Positions 39,892 through 48,883 are shown, counted from the first letter of the stretch. The stretch: DNA of 61,440 nucleotides from Chloroflexota bacterium (GCA_028875655.1 JAPPCX010000070.1:1-61440), one strand, 5' to 3'. Numbers and translations are program-made. The notes: generated by a model from the sequence alone, not told the origin.

Positions 39892-40969
39892 GCAGCCTTT
39901 CAACCTGGAACTCAGCCTGATGATGGGCCAAGCGTTCCGCTGGCGTAAACTGCCCATGGATTTCTACGGCGATGGCCACCAATGGTTCTCCGGCGTGCTG
40001 GGTGACAATCTCATCCACATTCACCAAGTCGGTGGCCTCAACGGCCCGGTTGAGTACCGTATAGGCGGCCCGCGGGGTAAGTGCGATGCCGATGACAAGC
40101 ACGACGAAATGCTGCGGCGTTACTTCCGGGAGGATGATGACGTTGAGGCCATGCAACAAGATTTGATGTGCAAAGATGCGCACATCGCCGCCGTGATAAA
40201 TCAGCATCGAGGACTGCGTCTGATACGTCAGGACCCTTGGGTGTGCTTGGTTACTTATATTTTGTCTGCCGTTGCTCAGGTCGAACGGATGGATTCAAAT
40301 GTTGAGAGTATTGCCACATTGAACCCGCAGATGCTACGGCTTGGTTGCGACCAGAGGCATGTATTTCCTACCGCTACACAGGTGGTGGCTGCCGGCGAGG
40401 AACGGTTAAGCAAATTAGGGCTGATTGGATTGCCGGCGTTCCCCAGTCGGATATATGCGGCGGCAAGCCGTATCGAATCAGGAATACTCAAACTGAACGA
40501 TCTTCAACACGCGGATTACGCCCGAGCTAGGAATGAGTTGAAAGAGTGCGATGGCATCGGCGACAAAATTGCCGACTGCATCGCGCTCTTTTCGTTGGAT
40601 AAACTGGAGGCTTTCCCAGTTGATACTCATATCAGAAAAGCGTTGGCTGCTTGGCCTGATTGTCCTACGAGGTCGTATCAGGCAACCGCGAATTGGGCAC
40701 GGGATTATTTCGGTCCGTACGCCGGATATGCTGGCCAATTCCTTTTTCGAGACCAACGAACAGGCAAAGGTGATGACGTAAATACGCAGAGGCTGCGGGA
40801 GCAAGAAAATCAGCCAGTCGGCGAACGACAACCGGCAGAATCAGTATCTCGTTACCCTAACCGTGCCTACGCCTGCCCTACTTGTGGAGCAACAGTCGGC
40901 ATTTCTTGTCGTTATCCTAGCGGATATTATTACTCGAAAGGCCATAGCGCACGCGGCCCACGGGCGTAA
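39869..40969 (+). CDS. OGG-like DNA glycosylase with a C-terminal zinc-ribbon-like tail
   Basis: A 366-residue protein. The first ~290 residues follow the 8-oxoguanine/3-methyladenine glycosylase layout: MMGQAFRWRK, FREDDDVEAMQQDL, an HhH motif ECDGIGDKIADCIAL with the catalytic lysine K233, and FPVDTHIRK with D252. It removes damaged bases and can nick DNA. The usual asparagine-rich motif of OGG1 is replaced by SAVAQVERM, so base preference may differ. The last 75 residues add a charged linker and a CPTCGATVGISC...GH pattern (C335, C338, C346, H358), a zinc-binding-like module not usual in this family. GC is lower in the second half. Confidence 0.8.
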   Translation: MTRPLEIKQPFNLELSLMMGQAFRWRKLPMDFYGDGHQWFSGVLGDNLIHIHQVGGLNGPVEYRIGGPRGKCDADDKHDEMLRRYFREDDDVEAMQQDLMCKDAHIAAVINQHRGLRLIRQDPWVCLVTYILSAVAQVERMDSNVESIATLNPQMLRLGCDQRHVFPTATQVVAAGEERLSKLGLIGLPAFPSRIYAAASRIESGILKLNDLQHADYARARNELKECDGIGDKIADCIALFSLDKLEAFPVDTHIRKALAAWPDCPTRSYQATANWARDYFGPYAGYAGQFLFRDQRTGKGDDVNTQRLREQENQPVGERQPAESVSRYPNRAYACPTCGATVGISCRYPSGYYYSKGHSARGPRA

Positions 40970-40983
40970 AGTAGCATCGATCC

Positions 40984-41910
40984 CTACCGTACTCCCCCAC
41001 CTATCATCCTAAAATGCTGCACGCTCTCCGCGTCGGCGAACGCCTCCAACGCACGACGATACACCGGCTTGCTGCGCCGCTCCCGCGCGTCCAGCAGGAT
41101 GCCTACCACCGTCCCGCTGTGCGCCACGTTGATCCCTGCCACGCCCTGTTCGTCAGCGAACGCCGCCGCTCGCTCGACCCAGTCGGCCATTTGCGGCAGA
41201 TGCCCGGCCCTTGCGCTGATGGTTGCGCCCCGGCCCACCAGTTCAGGATCGTCTTTTCGGATACCCTCACGCACCAACTCCAGCGCCTCGTCGGTACGTG
41301 ATGCTACTTCTTGCCACAGCGCCGTCCGGTCGGTTCGGTTGAACTCCAGCGTGTCCACAGTGCCGCCCGTGTCGATAACGATGACCTCCAGCGGTGGCGG
41401 CGCGCCCAACGACTCCGAGATGCTGCCGCAGCGGTGGTCGATCAGCGCGATTCCGGGAAACATCACGCCGTCCGTTGGCTCCACCGACAGCGCGATGCGG
41501 GCGATGGATTCGGGCGAAAACGGTTGACCGGCCGCCGTCCCAACGGCTCCCAACGCGGCGGTTATATCCGCGCTGCTGCTGCCCATCCCCTTGCCGGCGG
41601 GAATCGGGTTGGCGATGGCAACCTCGGCAGTCAGATCAGCGATTCCCAGATGTGGAGCAAGTTTCTCCAGCGCGGTTGCCACAGCCTGCCTGGCTTTGGG
41701 CAGGTGGTCAATTCCCTTGACGACTGCAACTGATTCTGCGAGGTCAGCGACCCGCAGCGTCACCGTCGCCCGCGAGAACTGATTGATGGGACAGGTGACC
41801 AGGAAATGAGTGCCGCCGGTCATACCCTGCACCAGTTCGCCGCAGGTTCCCGGCGCTGACGCCGTGGCAGTTCCAATCACATCGCCCGACATATTACTCA
41901 GCATTGTCAC
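40984..41910 (-). CDS. pduX: GHMP kinase, L-threonine kinase PduX-like
   Basis: A 308-residue GHMP kinase. It shows ASAPGTCGELVQGM (motif 1 start), the ATP loop PIPAGKGMGSSSADITAAL, and a late GVAGINVAHSGTVVGILLD strand. PduX makes L-threonine O-3-phosphate for the aminopropanol arm of cobalamin. The start is GTG 41910, overlapping the cobU stop; ATG 41904 is an alternative. It is the last gene in the cobQ-cobU-pduX operon, which fits corrinoid salvage and nucleotide-loop assembly. Confidence 0.88.
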   Translation of the reverse strand: MTMLSNMSGDVIGTATASAPGTCGELVQGMTGGTHFLVTCPINQFSRATVTLRVADLAESVAVVKGIDHLPKARQAVATALEKLAPHLGIADLTAEVAIANPIPAGKGMGSSSADITAALGAVGTAAGQPFSPESIARIALSVEPTDGVMFPGIALIDHRCGSISESLGAPPPLEVIVIDTGGTVDTLEFNRTDRTALWQEVASRTDEALELVREGIRKDDPELVGRGATISARAGHLPQMADWVERAAAFADEQGVAGINVAHSGTVVGILLDARERRSKPVYRRALEAFADAESVQHFRMIGGGVR

Positions 41911-42467
41911 GCGGTCGGCTTGACCCGCATCCCGATCCCCGCTACCACCAGCGTCACTGCATCCGCATCCGCCGCCATTGCCTGGTTCACCGTGCCCAGC
42001 AGATCCTGAAACTGCCGACCCAGCGATGACGTCGCCACCAACGAGTGCCCCACCTCGCTGCTAACCACCACCGCGTCGGCGTCCAGTTCGCCCACGTAGG
42101 ACGCAAACCGACGCACGGCTCCAACCGTCCGGCCCTCCAGCTCCCCCGGCGACATGCCCTCATGCTCGATCAGCAGGTTCGACACCCAGCCGTCCAGCGA
42201 GTCCAGCAGTAGCACGGGCGCGCTCCCACCTTGGATCCCCGATTCCCGCAGCGCCCCTACCGGATTCAGCGGCGCCTCCACCGTTTGCCACTCGGACGGC
42301 CGACGTTCCTGGTGGCGTCGGACACGCTCCGCCATCTCGTCATCGGTCACCGTGCCGGTGGCAACGTAGATTACCGTCCGGCCCGCGCTCAGTTCCGCCG
42401 CCAATTCCTCTGCGTAGGCGCTCTTGCCCGACCGGATGCCGCCCAGGACCAGGTGGATGCTGCTCAT
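41907..42467 (-). CDS. cobU: adenosylcobinamide kinase/phosphate guanylyltransferase CobU
   Basis: A 186-residue bifunctional kinase. The P-loop GGIRSGKSAYAEELAAEL, VIYVATGTVTDDEMAERV with RRHQERRPSEWQTVEAP (guanylyl-accepting histidine region), and LLLDSLDGWVSNLL followed by VVVSSEVGHSLVATSSLGR define CobU/CobP. It phosphorylates adenosylcobinamide and attaches GMP, the step before the lower ligand is joined. It overlaps cobQ upstream and pduX downstream by four bases each, so the operon is tightly coupled. Confidence 0.93.
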   Translation of the reverse strand: MSSIHLVLGGIRSGKSAYAEELAAELSAGRTVIYVATGTVTDDEMAERVRRHQERRPSEWQTVEAPLNPVGALRESGIQGGSAPVLLLDSLDGWVSNLLIEHEGMSPGELEGRTVGAVRRFASYVGELDADAVVVSSEVGHSLVATSSLGRQFQDLLGTVNQAMAADADAVTLVVAGIGMRVKPTA

Positions 42468-44038
42468 GGCGACGGGGATACGCCCACCATGTCGTACACC
42501 AGGTCCATTCGCAGGCTGCTGCGCACCCAGTCGGCCAGTCGGTCGTACTCCCGGTCGCGGGCCACGTCCACGCCGTCGGGCAGCGTAACTCCCTTGCGCC
42601 GCGCCAGTTCACCCAGCATCGCGCGACGGACGCCGGCGTTGTGGAACAGACCGTGGATGTACGTCCCCATCACCCGTCCCGACTCGTCCAGCGCGCCGTC
42701 CAGCGCGGTGGCGGCGGTCACCGGCGCGTCGGCCCGGTCGTTCACCGCGAACGGCGGGATGAATCCCTCGCCGACGGTGCGGCCCATGTGGATCTCGTAG
42801 CCCACCACGCTTTCGCCGGCCGCGCCCGACAGTAACCCGCTGCTCGCGCTCGCTTCCAACCGCACGGTCGCCTGCACCCGGTGGGTCTCCTTGGAGCCGG
42901 CGAACGTGGTGGACAGCGGCAGCAGGCCGAGTCCGTTGGCCTGCCCGATGGTGGACTCAATGCCTTCCGGGTCGTACAGCGTATCGCCCAGCATCTGATA
43001 CCCGCCGCAGATGCCCACGATAGCCGACCCACGCTCGTGGGCCGATGACACTGCCTGCGACAACCCCTGCTGCTCCATCCACAACAGGTCAGGGATGGTG
43101 GTCTTGCTGCCCGGCAGAATCACCAGGTCAGGGTCTCCGAGGCGGTCCCCGTGCTGCACGTAACGCAGATTCACCCCCGGCTCCCGGGCCAGCGGGTCGA
43201 AGTCGTCGAAGTTGGAGATGTGCGGTACCTGCACCACCGCCACGTCCAATACGGCTGCGGCGCTTGACGACGGCGGCGTGATCTCCAGCGCCACCGAGTC
43301 CTCTTCCGGTATGTGAATGTCCCGGTAGTGGTGGATGACACCGACGACGGGCTTGCCGGTGTAGGCCTCCAGCCACGTCAGCCCGTCGGTGAGCAGGCTC
43401 ACGTCGCCCCTGAACTTGTTGATGAGTATTCCCTTGACCGCTGCCCTTTCTGCGTCGTCCAGCAGTTGCAGCGTGCCCACCAGTGAGGCGAACACGCCGC
43501 CCCGGTCGATGTCGCCGCACAGCAACACCGGCGCGTCGGCGTGCAGCGCGACCCGCATGTTGACGATCTCGGTGGCCTTGAGGTTGATCTCGGCAGGGCT
43601 GCCCGCGCCCTCGATGACAACCACGTCATACTCCCGGCGCAGCGTGTCCAGCGATTTCGCCACCGAATCCCACAGCGTGGCCTTCATCTCGAAGTAGTCA
43701 CGGGCGCGCGCCGAGGCCCACGGGCGTCCCATCAGCACCACCTGGGCATGGCTGTCGGCCTCCGGTTTGAGCAGCACCGGATTCATCTCGACCCGTGCCT
43801 CCACGCCGGCCGCCTCGGCCTGCACCGCCTGCGCCCGCCCGATCTCCGCGCCGTCTGGAGTGACATACGAGTTGTTGGACATATTCTGCGCCTTGAACGG
43901 CGCGACGCGCAGCCCATCCTGACGCAGGATGCGGCACAGCGCGGACACCAGCACGCTCTTGCCCACGTGGGACGCCGTCCCCTGCACCATCAGCACGCGC
44001 CCCAACGGCGGATTCAGTTCATTACCAGCAGAAACCAT
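42464..44038 (-). CDS. cobQ: cobyric acid synthase CobQ
   Basis: A 524-residue amidotransferase. The N-terminal ATP-binding part shows VLMVQGTASHVGKSVLVSALCRIL, PFKAQNMSNNSY and DIDRGGVFASLVGTL. The C-terminal triad-type glutaminase domain shows GSKTTIPDLLWM, GICGGYQMLG with the nucleophilic cysteine, VGYEIHMGRT and GTYIHGLFHN. It amidates four carboxyls of adenosylcobyrinic acid diamide. ATG 44038 follows GGAGG; the earlier TTG at 44044 is too close to it. No B12 riboswitch is seen upstream. Confidence 0.95.
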   Translation of the reverse strand: MVSAGNELNPPLGRVLMVQGTASHVGKSVLVSALCRILRQDGLRVAPFKAQNMSNNSYVTPDGAEIGRAQAVQAEAAGVEARVEMNPVLLKPEADSHAQVVLMGRPWASARARDYFEMKATLWDSVAKSLDTLRREYDVVVIEGAGSPAEINLKATEIVNMRVALHADAPVLLCGDIDRGGVFASLVGTLQLLDDAERAAVKGILINKFRGDVSLLTDGLTWLEAYTGKPVVGVIHHYRDIHIPEEDSVALEITPPSSSAAAVLDVAVVQVPHISNFDDFDPLAREPGVNLRYVQHGDRLGDPDLVILPGSKTTIPDLLWMEQQGLSQAVSSAHERGSAIVGICGGYQMLGDTLYDPEGIESTIGQANGLGLLPLSTTFAGSKETHRVQATVRLEASASSGLLSGAAGESVVGYEIHMGRTVGEGFIPPFAVNDRADAPVTAATALDGALDESGRVMGTYIHGLFHNAGVRRAMLGELARRKGVTLPDGVDVARDREYDRLADWVRSSLRMDLVYDMVGVSPSP

Positions 44039-44178
44039 CGGCAACCTCCGCCGAGATGATACCCCATTTGGCGAATTGTCGGACGACTCTGATCGGTATT
44101 GATTCTCTATCAGGCAGATTCACCTGGTGACGAGGGAACCCCTTTGCTATACTGAAATGACGGACAAGGAGCGTCAAG

Positions 44179-44538
44179 ATGTCCACTGATTCATACCGAG
44201 AGAGTGCCCACGAACTGCTCCAAAAAGCTCGTGAGGAGATGGCAATGGGAGATGTGAGTCAGGCTTCTGAAAAAGGCTGGGGCGCCACGGCGCAAATGCT
44301 CAAGGCCATCGCCCAGCGGGACAATATCCCGCACCATAGCCACGCGGCCCTCGCCCGGATCGCCAGCGACGTGCACCAAAAAACCGGAGAGGAAACCATC
44401 GCCACTTGGTTCGCCATAGCCCAGAACCTACATATCAATTTTTACGAGGACAACCTGTCGCCGGAGTTCGTCCAAATCTATCTCAATCAGATCAGTCTGA
44501 TGGTCAGCCGCCTGGAGCGCTACCTCGCCGAGACTTGA
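44179..44538 (+). CDS. PaREP1/HEPN-like small helical protein
   Basis: A 119-residue helical protein with the PaREP1-type layout: HELLQKAREEMAMGDVSQASEKGWGATAQMLKAIA, HHSHAALARIAS and the motif NLHINFYEDNL. It shares these with 48406 (DATQASEKGWGAAALMLKAVA ... LLHENFYEDEF) and, less closely, 23997. There is no clear RX4-6H motif, so RNase activity is doubtful. AAGGAG precedes the ATG and TATACT at 44148-44153 may be the -10 box. No partner gene is adjacent. Confidence 0.7.
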   Translation: MSTDSYRESAHELLQKAREEMAMGDVSQASEKGWGATAQMLKAIAQRDNIPHHSHAALARIASDVHQKTGEETIATWFAIAQNLHINFYEDNLSPEFVQIYLNQISLMVSRLERYLAET

Positions 44539-44667
44539 AGCGAAAAACTCTGGTCGCTAAGCCGATGCTTGCCGCCCGGCGCTAACGGTTAACGGCGTCT
44601 CGGCCGGGCAGCTGCCTGGTAACACTAGCGTAGTGCTGCCCAAGTTGGTCGGCTCCGGGTCGCAAGC

Positions 44668-45963
44668 TTATTCAGGCTGGAATATCAGCGCGCCGCCGTC
44701 TGATGTGATAATCACCAACCGTTCTCCGAAGACCGTGTACCGCTCCGCAGTCGGCAGGACATCCAGATACCACTGCTGCTTGGGCGAGACGCTGACCCCA
44801 TCGTCGCACGATTCTGTTACCGAGGCAGTGGCGATGGAGATCGTTTGATCCGCCCTCACCAATGGCGTCCCGTCCTGCCCGACTGCGCGGTACACGCACG
44901 AAGCGCGCCCGAGCGAGCCTTCGATGGACTCCTCATCGAACGTGGCGGTGATATTCTCGCTGACGCTTACGTCGGTGTTATCCGGCCACCGCATGCCCGA
45001 ACCGTCCGAACGGCTCTCCAGGAGACGGATCAGGCGCCAGGACCCGCTGAATATATCGCTGGCTCTCTGGGGCAGGAGTTCAAACGTCAGCGTCTTGCCC
45101 CGGCTGGTGCGCACCACCAATCGTTTAGACTCTTCGGCTTGTTGCATCGAGTATTCGTCCGCCCACCCGAAGTCCTCGATGTATTGGTGTTCCTGCCGGG
45201 AGACATCGTTTGAGCACCGCTCCCCGGAGCCGGACATACCCATGGACGGTATCCGGATGCGCCCATCGGACGCCGTGTAGCCAATGTAGTAATCGCGACA
45301 GATCGTCGTTCCGGTGGCCGCCCACGAGTTCAAAAACAGGAGGGTCGCGGCTTCCCCGCCGCCGTAGATGGCCTCGTCGTTTACCAGCCGCCAACTGGTG
45401 CCCACCAGATCTCTGGGCTGCCCAACCAATGGCTGTTCTCGGGCGAACACCAACACAACCTCACCGGAACCGTCGAGGATATGCAGGTGGTCACCTACTA
45501 CGCGGGCCCTGGCATCCTGTTTCATAGCATCCAAATAGCGGTCTGCCTGATCGAGTATTCCGGGTGGAGTCACGCAGCCTTGCAAGGTTCTGACCGTCGG
45601 TGGCAACGAGATAGTTCCATCTCGTTCGATGACCGGTTGGCCCGACTCGTGCCGGCCGCCGAAATCATTGCAACCGTCGAACCCGCCAAACCATGTTTCG
45701 TTCACCGTCAGCGTGAGGTGTGTGCCTTTGATGGGCGGTTGCCCGTCGATGGACTCCAAAATCCAGGTTGCGCCGTCAATTGGCAGTTTGGTTGGGGTTG
45801 GCTCCGGAACGGCGGTGGCGGTGGCAAGTGGCAATGCGGTGGCTGTCGGTTCCAGAGCCACGGTCTCCGTCGGTGTTGGCGGCGTGGGCACCGGCGCGCC
45901 GGTACAGGCGATGATGATCAGCAACATGACCGCCATGATGAGCATTACCTTACGAAAAAGCAT
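44668..45963 (-). CDS. lipoprotein with META/HslJ-like domains
   Basis: A 431-residue lipoprotein. The lipobox is at C20 (MLLIIIACTG), followed by a Pro/Thr/Ala linker to about residue 60. Three META-type repeats follow: ATWILESIDGQPP ... FDGCNDFGG; GTSWRLVNDEAIYGG with CRDYYIGY; and SGSWRLIRLLES. META (HslJ) domains form small beta-rich modules in envelope stress proteins. The role is unknown. It lies six bases downstream of the MFS exporter gene in the same direction, so the two probably share a transcript. Confidence 0.75.
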   Translation of the reverse strand: MLFRKVMLIMAVMLLIIIACTGAPVPTPPTPTETVALEPTATALPLATATAVPEPTPTKLPIDGATWILESIDGQPPIKGTHLTLTVNETWFGGFDGCNDFGGRHESGQPVIERDGTISLPPTVRTLQGCVTPPGILDQADRYLDAMKQDARARVVGDHLHILDGSGEVVLVFAREQPLVGQPRDLVGTSWRLVNDEAIYGGGEAATLLFLNSWAATGTTICRDYYIGYTASDGRIRIPSMGMSGSGERCSNDVSRQEHQYIEDFGWADEYSMQQAEESKRLVVRTSRGKTLTFELLPQRASDIFSGSWRLIRLLESRSDGSGMRWPDNTDVSVSENITATFDEESIEGSLGRASCVYRAVGQDGTPLVRADQTISIATASVTESCDDGVSVSPKQQWYLDVLPTAERYTVFGERLVIITSDGGALIFQPE

Positions 45964-45969
45964 CCCATC

Positions 45970-47214
45970 TCACTCCATCCGTCGGATGCGCGGCAGCCCT
46001 AGCACGGTGGCTACGTTGATGCCGGCCAGCACCGCCCCGTTGATCAGCAGCGCTCCCGGCGCGCCCACGACGCCGGCCATGGCACCCACGCCAACGTGGC
46101 CCACCGGCGCGAATCCGATGCTCAACACCCACGTGCCCATGGCGCGGCCCCGTTCCTCGTCGGGCACCAGCTCCTGCATCAGCGCCTTGTACAGCGTGTC
46201 CACCGCCATGGCGCAGGCGTTCACAAAAAGCAGTACCACCAGGAACGTGTAGATGTTCGTCGTCAGTGAAAACGCCATCAGGCCCACGCCGAACCCGATG
46301 GCCGTGGCGAACGTCAACAGTCCTTTCCTCCGCGTCGCGCCCAACCCGGCCAGCAGCCACAACCCTAGTAGTCCGCCGGCCTGCCGGCCGGCCGTCATCA
46401 CGCCCAACCCGGTGGGGCCTACGTGCAACACCTCCTTGGCGAAAACGGGCAGCAGCGTCATGTGAGTGAAACCCAGCACCTCGGTCGTCGCCGTCAGCGC
46501 CATCAGCACTATCATAAGCCGGTGCTCTCGCATCAGCCGGGCGTAACCGACCAGGTTCTGTAGCACCGACTCTGCCGACGTGCGTAGCGACCGGCCCGGA
46601 TTGGCGATTGCCAGTGTCGCGGCGGCGGACAGCAGGTAAGCCCCCGCCGACGCCAGGAACTGCCAGCCCGGGCCCACGAACTCGATTACCGCGCCGGAAA
46701 CCAGCGACCCCACGATGCCGCCGCCTTGCATCGCCATAGCGCCCAGCGCCAGCCCGTTCAGCGCGTGTCCCGACCCCACGATGTCGTAGGTGAAGGTTTG
46801 CCGCACCGTGATAGTGAAGGCCATCGCGCTGCCCAGCGCCAGCACCAGCGCGATAATCGTCCAGACGGTGGCAACCCCCCAGAGCAGCAACAATGCCATC
46901 ACCAGCGCCGCCGCCGACGCGCCCAGCGTGCCGATCCGCAGCAGCGTCCTGCGATCCCACCGATCCGCGATGGCCCCCGACAGCATCCCCAGCACGAAAA
47001 AGGGCACCATCCGGGCCGCCGCGCCCACGCCCACCATGAACTCCGAGCCGGTCAGCTCAAAAATCAGCCACCCGACCGACACCTGCTCCATCCCCGTCGC
47101 CAGGGAGTAAAAGAGCGTGGATAGCCAGAGCAGGCGGAAGTCCTTGAAGCGCAGCGAGGCCGCCCAATTCCCGATAACCGTCACGATTGGCGGATGATAC
47201 ACCCGCTCCCCCAT
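45970..47214 (-). CDS. MFS exporter (EntS/MFS_3-like)
   Basis: A 414-residue membrane protein with about 12 helices. The family start FRLLWLSTLFYSLATGMEQVSVGW, the loop SGAIADRWDRRTLLRIG (motif A) and TLYKALMQELVPDEERGRAMG belong to the MFS_3 group that includes enterobactin and drug exporters. Substrate unknown. It precedes the META lipoprotein gene by six bases. The start lies about 130 bases from the divergent amidohydrolase gene. Confidence 0.87.
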   Translation of the reverse strand: MGERVYHPPIVTVIGNWAASLRFKDFRLLWLSTLFYSLATGMEQVSVGWLIFELTGSEFMVGVGAAARMVPFFVLGMLSGAIADRWDRRTLLRIGTLGASAAALVMALLLLWGVATVWTIIALVLALGSAMAFTITVRQTFTYDIVGSGHALNGLALGAMAMQGGGIVGSLVSGAVIEFVGPGWQFLASAGAYLLSAAATLAIANPGRSLRTSAESVLQNLVGYARLMREHRLMIVLMALTATTEVLGFTHMTLLPVFAKEVLHVGPTGLGVMTAGRQAGGLLGLWLLAGLGATRRKGLLTFATAIGFGVGLMAFSLTTNIYTFLVVLLFVNACAMAVDTLYKALMQELVPDEERGRAMGTWVLSIGFAPVGHVGVGAMAGVVGAPGALLINGAVLAGINVATVLGLPRIRRME

Positions 47215-47284
47215 TTCGCGCCGCGCAGGGAACGCCGGGTTTCAGTGGTATCATTGCGCCACCGCAACCCGCCCCCACACCACC

Positions 47285-47313
47285 CGTCATTGCGAGCGAA
47301 GCGTGGCAATCTC
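47285..47313. repeat. interspersed repeat, family F
   Basis: CGTCATTGCGAGCGAAGCGT followed by GGCAATCTC, 32 bases before the amidohydrolase start codon. Arms are imperfectly palindromic (GATTGCC against GGCAATC-type ends). Confidence 0.6.
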
Positions 47314-47344
47314 GTTGCAATGGCAAGCCAAGGGAGGAATCGAA

Positions 47345-48361
47345 ATGCCCTTCGGAGACAACGACTGGCTGGCCTTAACCCAGGAAGACCCCATCGAACC
47401 AGAAATCCCCCTGTGCGACCCGCACCACCACTTCTGGGATGGCCGGTTGGGGAGCGTCCCCTACCAGCGCTACCTGCTGCACGAGCTGATGGCCGACCTC
47501 GATTCCGGCCACAACGTCCGCTCCACCGTGTTCGTGGAGGCCCGCTCAATGTACCGCGCCGATGGGCCGGAGGAGCTGAAACCCGTGGGCGAGGTTGAGT
47601 TCGTGCAGGGTCTCGCCGCTGCCAGCGCCAGCGGAACCTACGGGGATGCTCGCGCCGCCGCCGCCATCGTCGGCCACGCCGACCTCAAACTGGGCGACAA
47701 CGTCGCGCCCGTGCTGGAGGCTTTGCAGGCCGCCAGCCCCAACCGGTTCAAAGGCATACGCCACAACGTCACCTGGAGTCCCGACCCGTCCATCGAGAAC
47801 CGCGAGACCCAGGGCATCCTCGCCAACGAGACCTTCCGCGCCGGCGCTCACGTCCTGGCGCGCATGGGCCTGTCGCTGGACATTATGCAGTCCTTTCCGC
47901 AGTTGCCGGAGATCGCCGAGTTCGCTCGCGCCGTACCCGAGGTGACCATCATCCTCAACCACGTCGGCGGAGTCTCACGCACCGGCATCTACGCTGGCAA
48001 GGACGACGAGGTCATTCCCGCGTGGCGCGAGGGCATCGCCGCCGTTGCCGCGTGTCCGAACGTGGTCTGCAAGCTGGGCGGCCTGGGGATGCCGCGCTGG
48101 GGGTTCGGCTGGCACGCCCGCGACATCCCCATCGGCTCCGAGGAGCTGGCCGAGGCCATGGCCCCGTGGCTGAACTACTGCATCGAGCAGTTCGGCCCCG
48201 ACCGCTGCATGTTCGAGAGCAATTTCCCGCCCGACAAGGTTTCCTTTTCCTACAACGTGATGTACAACGCCTTCAAGCGCCTGTCGAACCAGTACAGCCC
48301 GTCGGAGCGGGCCGGCCTGCTTCACGATACGGCAGTGCGGGCGTACCGCATCCAGACGTAA
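47345..48361 (+). CDS. amidohydrolase family 2 metal-dependent hydrolase
   Basis: A 338-residue TIM-barrel amidohydrolase of the amidohydrolase-2 group. Metal ligands are suggested by DPHHHFWDG (HxH, about 25-29), the histidine in GIRHNVTW, the later histidine in ILNHVGG and the aspartate in ESNFPPDK. Members hydrolyse or decarboxylate lactones and aromatic acids (for example 2-pyrone-4,6-dicarboxylate or L-fuconolactone). The substrate is not evident. ATG 47345 has GGGAGGAATC before it; the longer frame from 47303 reads through the repeat at 47285 and is rejected. Confidence 0.88.
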   Translation: MPFGDNDWLALTQEDPIEPEIPLCDPHHHFWDGRLGSVPYQRYLLHELMADLDSGHNVRSTVFVEARSMYRADGPEELKPVGEVEFVQGLAAASASGTYGDARAAAAIVGHADLKLGDNVAPVLEALQAASPNRFKGIRHNVTWSPDPSIENRETQGILANETFRAGAHVLARMGLSLDIMQSFPQLPEIAEFARAVPEVTIILNHVGGVSRTGIYAGKDDEVIPAWREGIAAVAACPNVVCKLGGLGMPRWGFGWHARDIPIGSEELAEAMAPWLNYCIEQFGPDRCMFESNFPPDKVSFSYNVMYNAFKRLSNQYSPSERAGLLHDTAVRAYRIQT

Positions 48362-48405
48362 CCGCAAGGCTGCCATCGAGGGTGCGGTGGTAGAATGGGT
48401 TGGTT

Positions 48406-48762
48406 ATGACTACGCAAAAGTACCGAGACTCAAGCCGCCATCTTCTCGCCCAGGCCCGGGCCGAACTCGCCGCCGGCGACGCAACGCAGGCCTCGGAAAA
48501 AGGCTGGGGAGCCGCGGCCCTCATGCTGAAGGCCGTCGCCGAGGAGCGGGGCTGGGAGCATGAGCGGCATCGCCATCACTTCCGCACTGTCGGACGCCTC
48601 CGTTCGGAGTTGGGCGACGGGACCATCACGGCCGATTTCGGAGTGGCCAACCTGCTCCACGAAAATTTCTACGAGGACGAATTCACCTCCGACCATGTCG
48701 CCGAAAGCCTGGACCACGTGGAAGCGCTCCTGAACAAACTGGAGCCGCTGCTGCCGCAGTGA
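48406..48762 (+). CDS. PaREP1/HEPN-like small helical protein
   Basis: A 118-residue close relative of the protein at 44179: RHLLAQARAELAAGDATQASEKGWGAAALMLKAVAEERG, HERHRHHFRTVGRLRSE, and LLHENFYEDEFTSDHVAESL. The first helix pair and the LHxNFYED motif are nearly the same. There is no ribosome site; TAGAAT at 48391-48396 ends nine bases before the ATG, so a near-leaderless transcript is likely. It lies downstream of the amidohydrolase gene. Function unknown. Confidence 0.68.
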   Translation: MTTQKYRDSSRHLLAQARAELAAGDATQASEKGWGAAALMLKAVAEERGWEHERHRHHFRTVGRLRSELGDGTITADFGVANLLHENFYEDEFTSDHVAESLDHVEALLNKLEPLLPQ

Positions 48763-48837
48763 TTAACGCGCGGTGCGCCCCGCATCTGCAAGGACGGTAA
48801 ATCGCCCGGCGCTGTCGAATAGCGATGGTATCAATTT

Positions 48838-48874
48838 CTCTCTCCCCTGGAGGGAGAGAGCTGGGGTGAGGGGG
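48838..48874. repeat. interspersed repeat, family D
   Basis: CTCTCTCCCCTGGAGGGAGAGAG with CTGGGGTGAGGGGG after it, the complement type of the unit at 20875-20912. It ends ten bases before the GMC oxidoreductase start. Confidence 0.6.
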
Positions 48875-48883
48875 AACATTCCC

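Noticed and set aside
44045-44178. B12 riboswitch before cobQ.
   Set aside because: The 134 bases hold no B12-box-like segment and are too short for the usual fold; the TATACT box belongs to the divergent gene.
44539-44667. GC-rich inverted repeat (GCCCGGC with GCCGGGC) between the 44179 gene and the META lipoprotein gene as a terminator.
   Set aside because: Arms are short and widely spaced and no T run follows; evidence is too weak to list.
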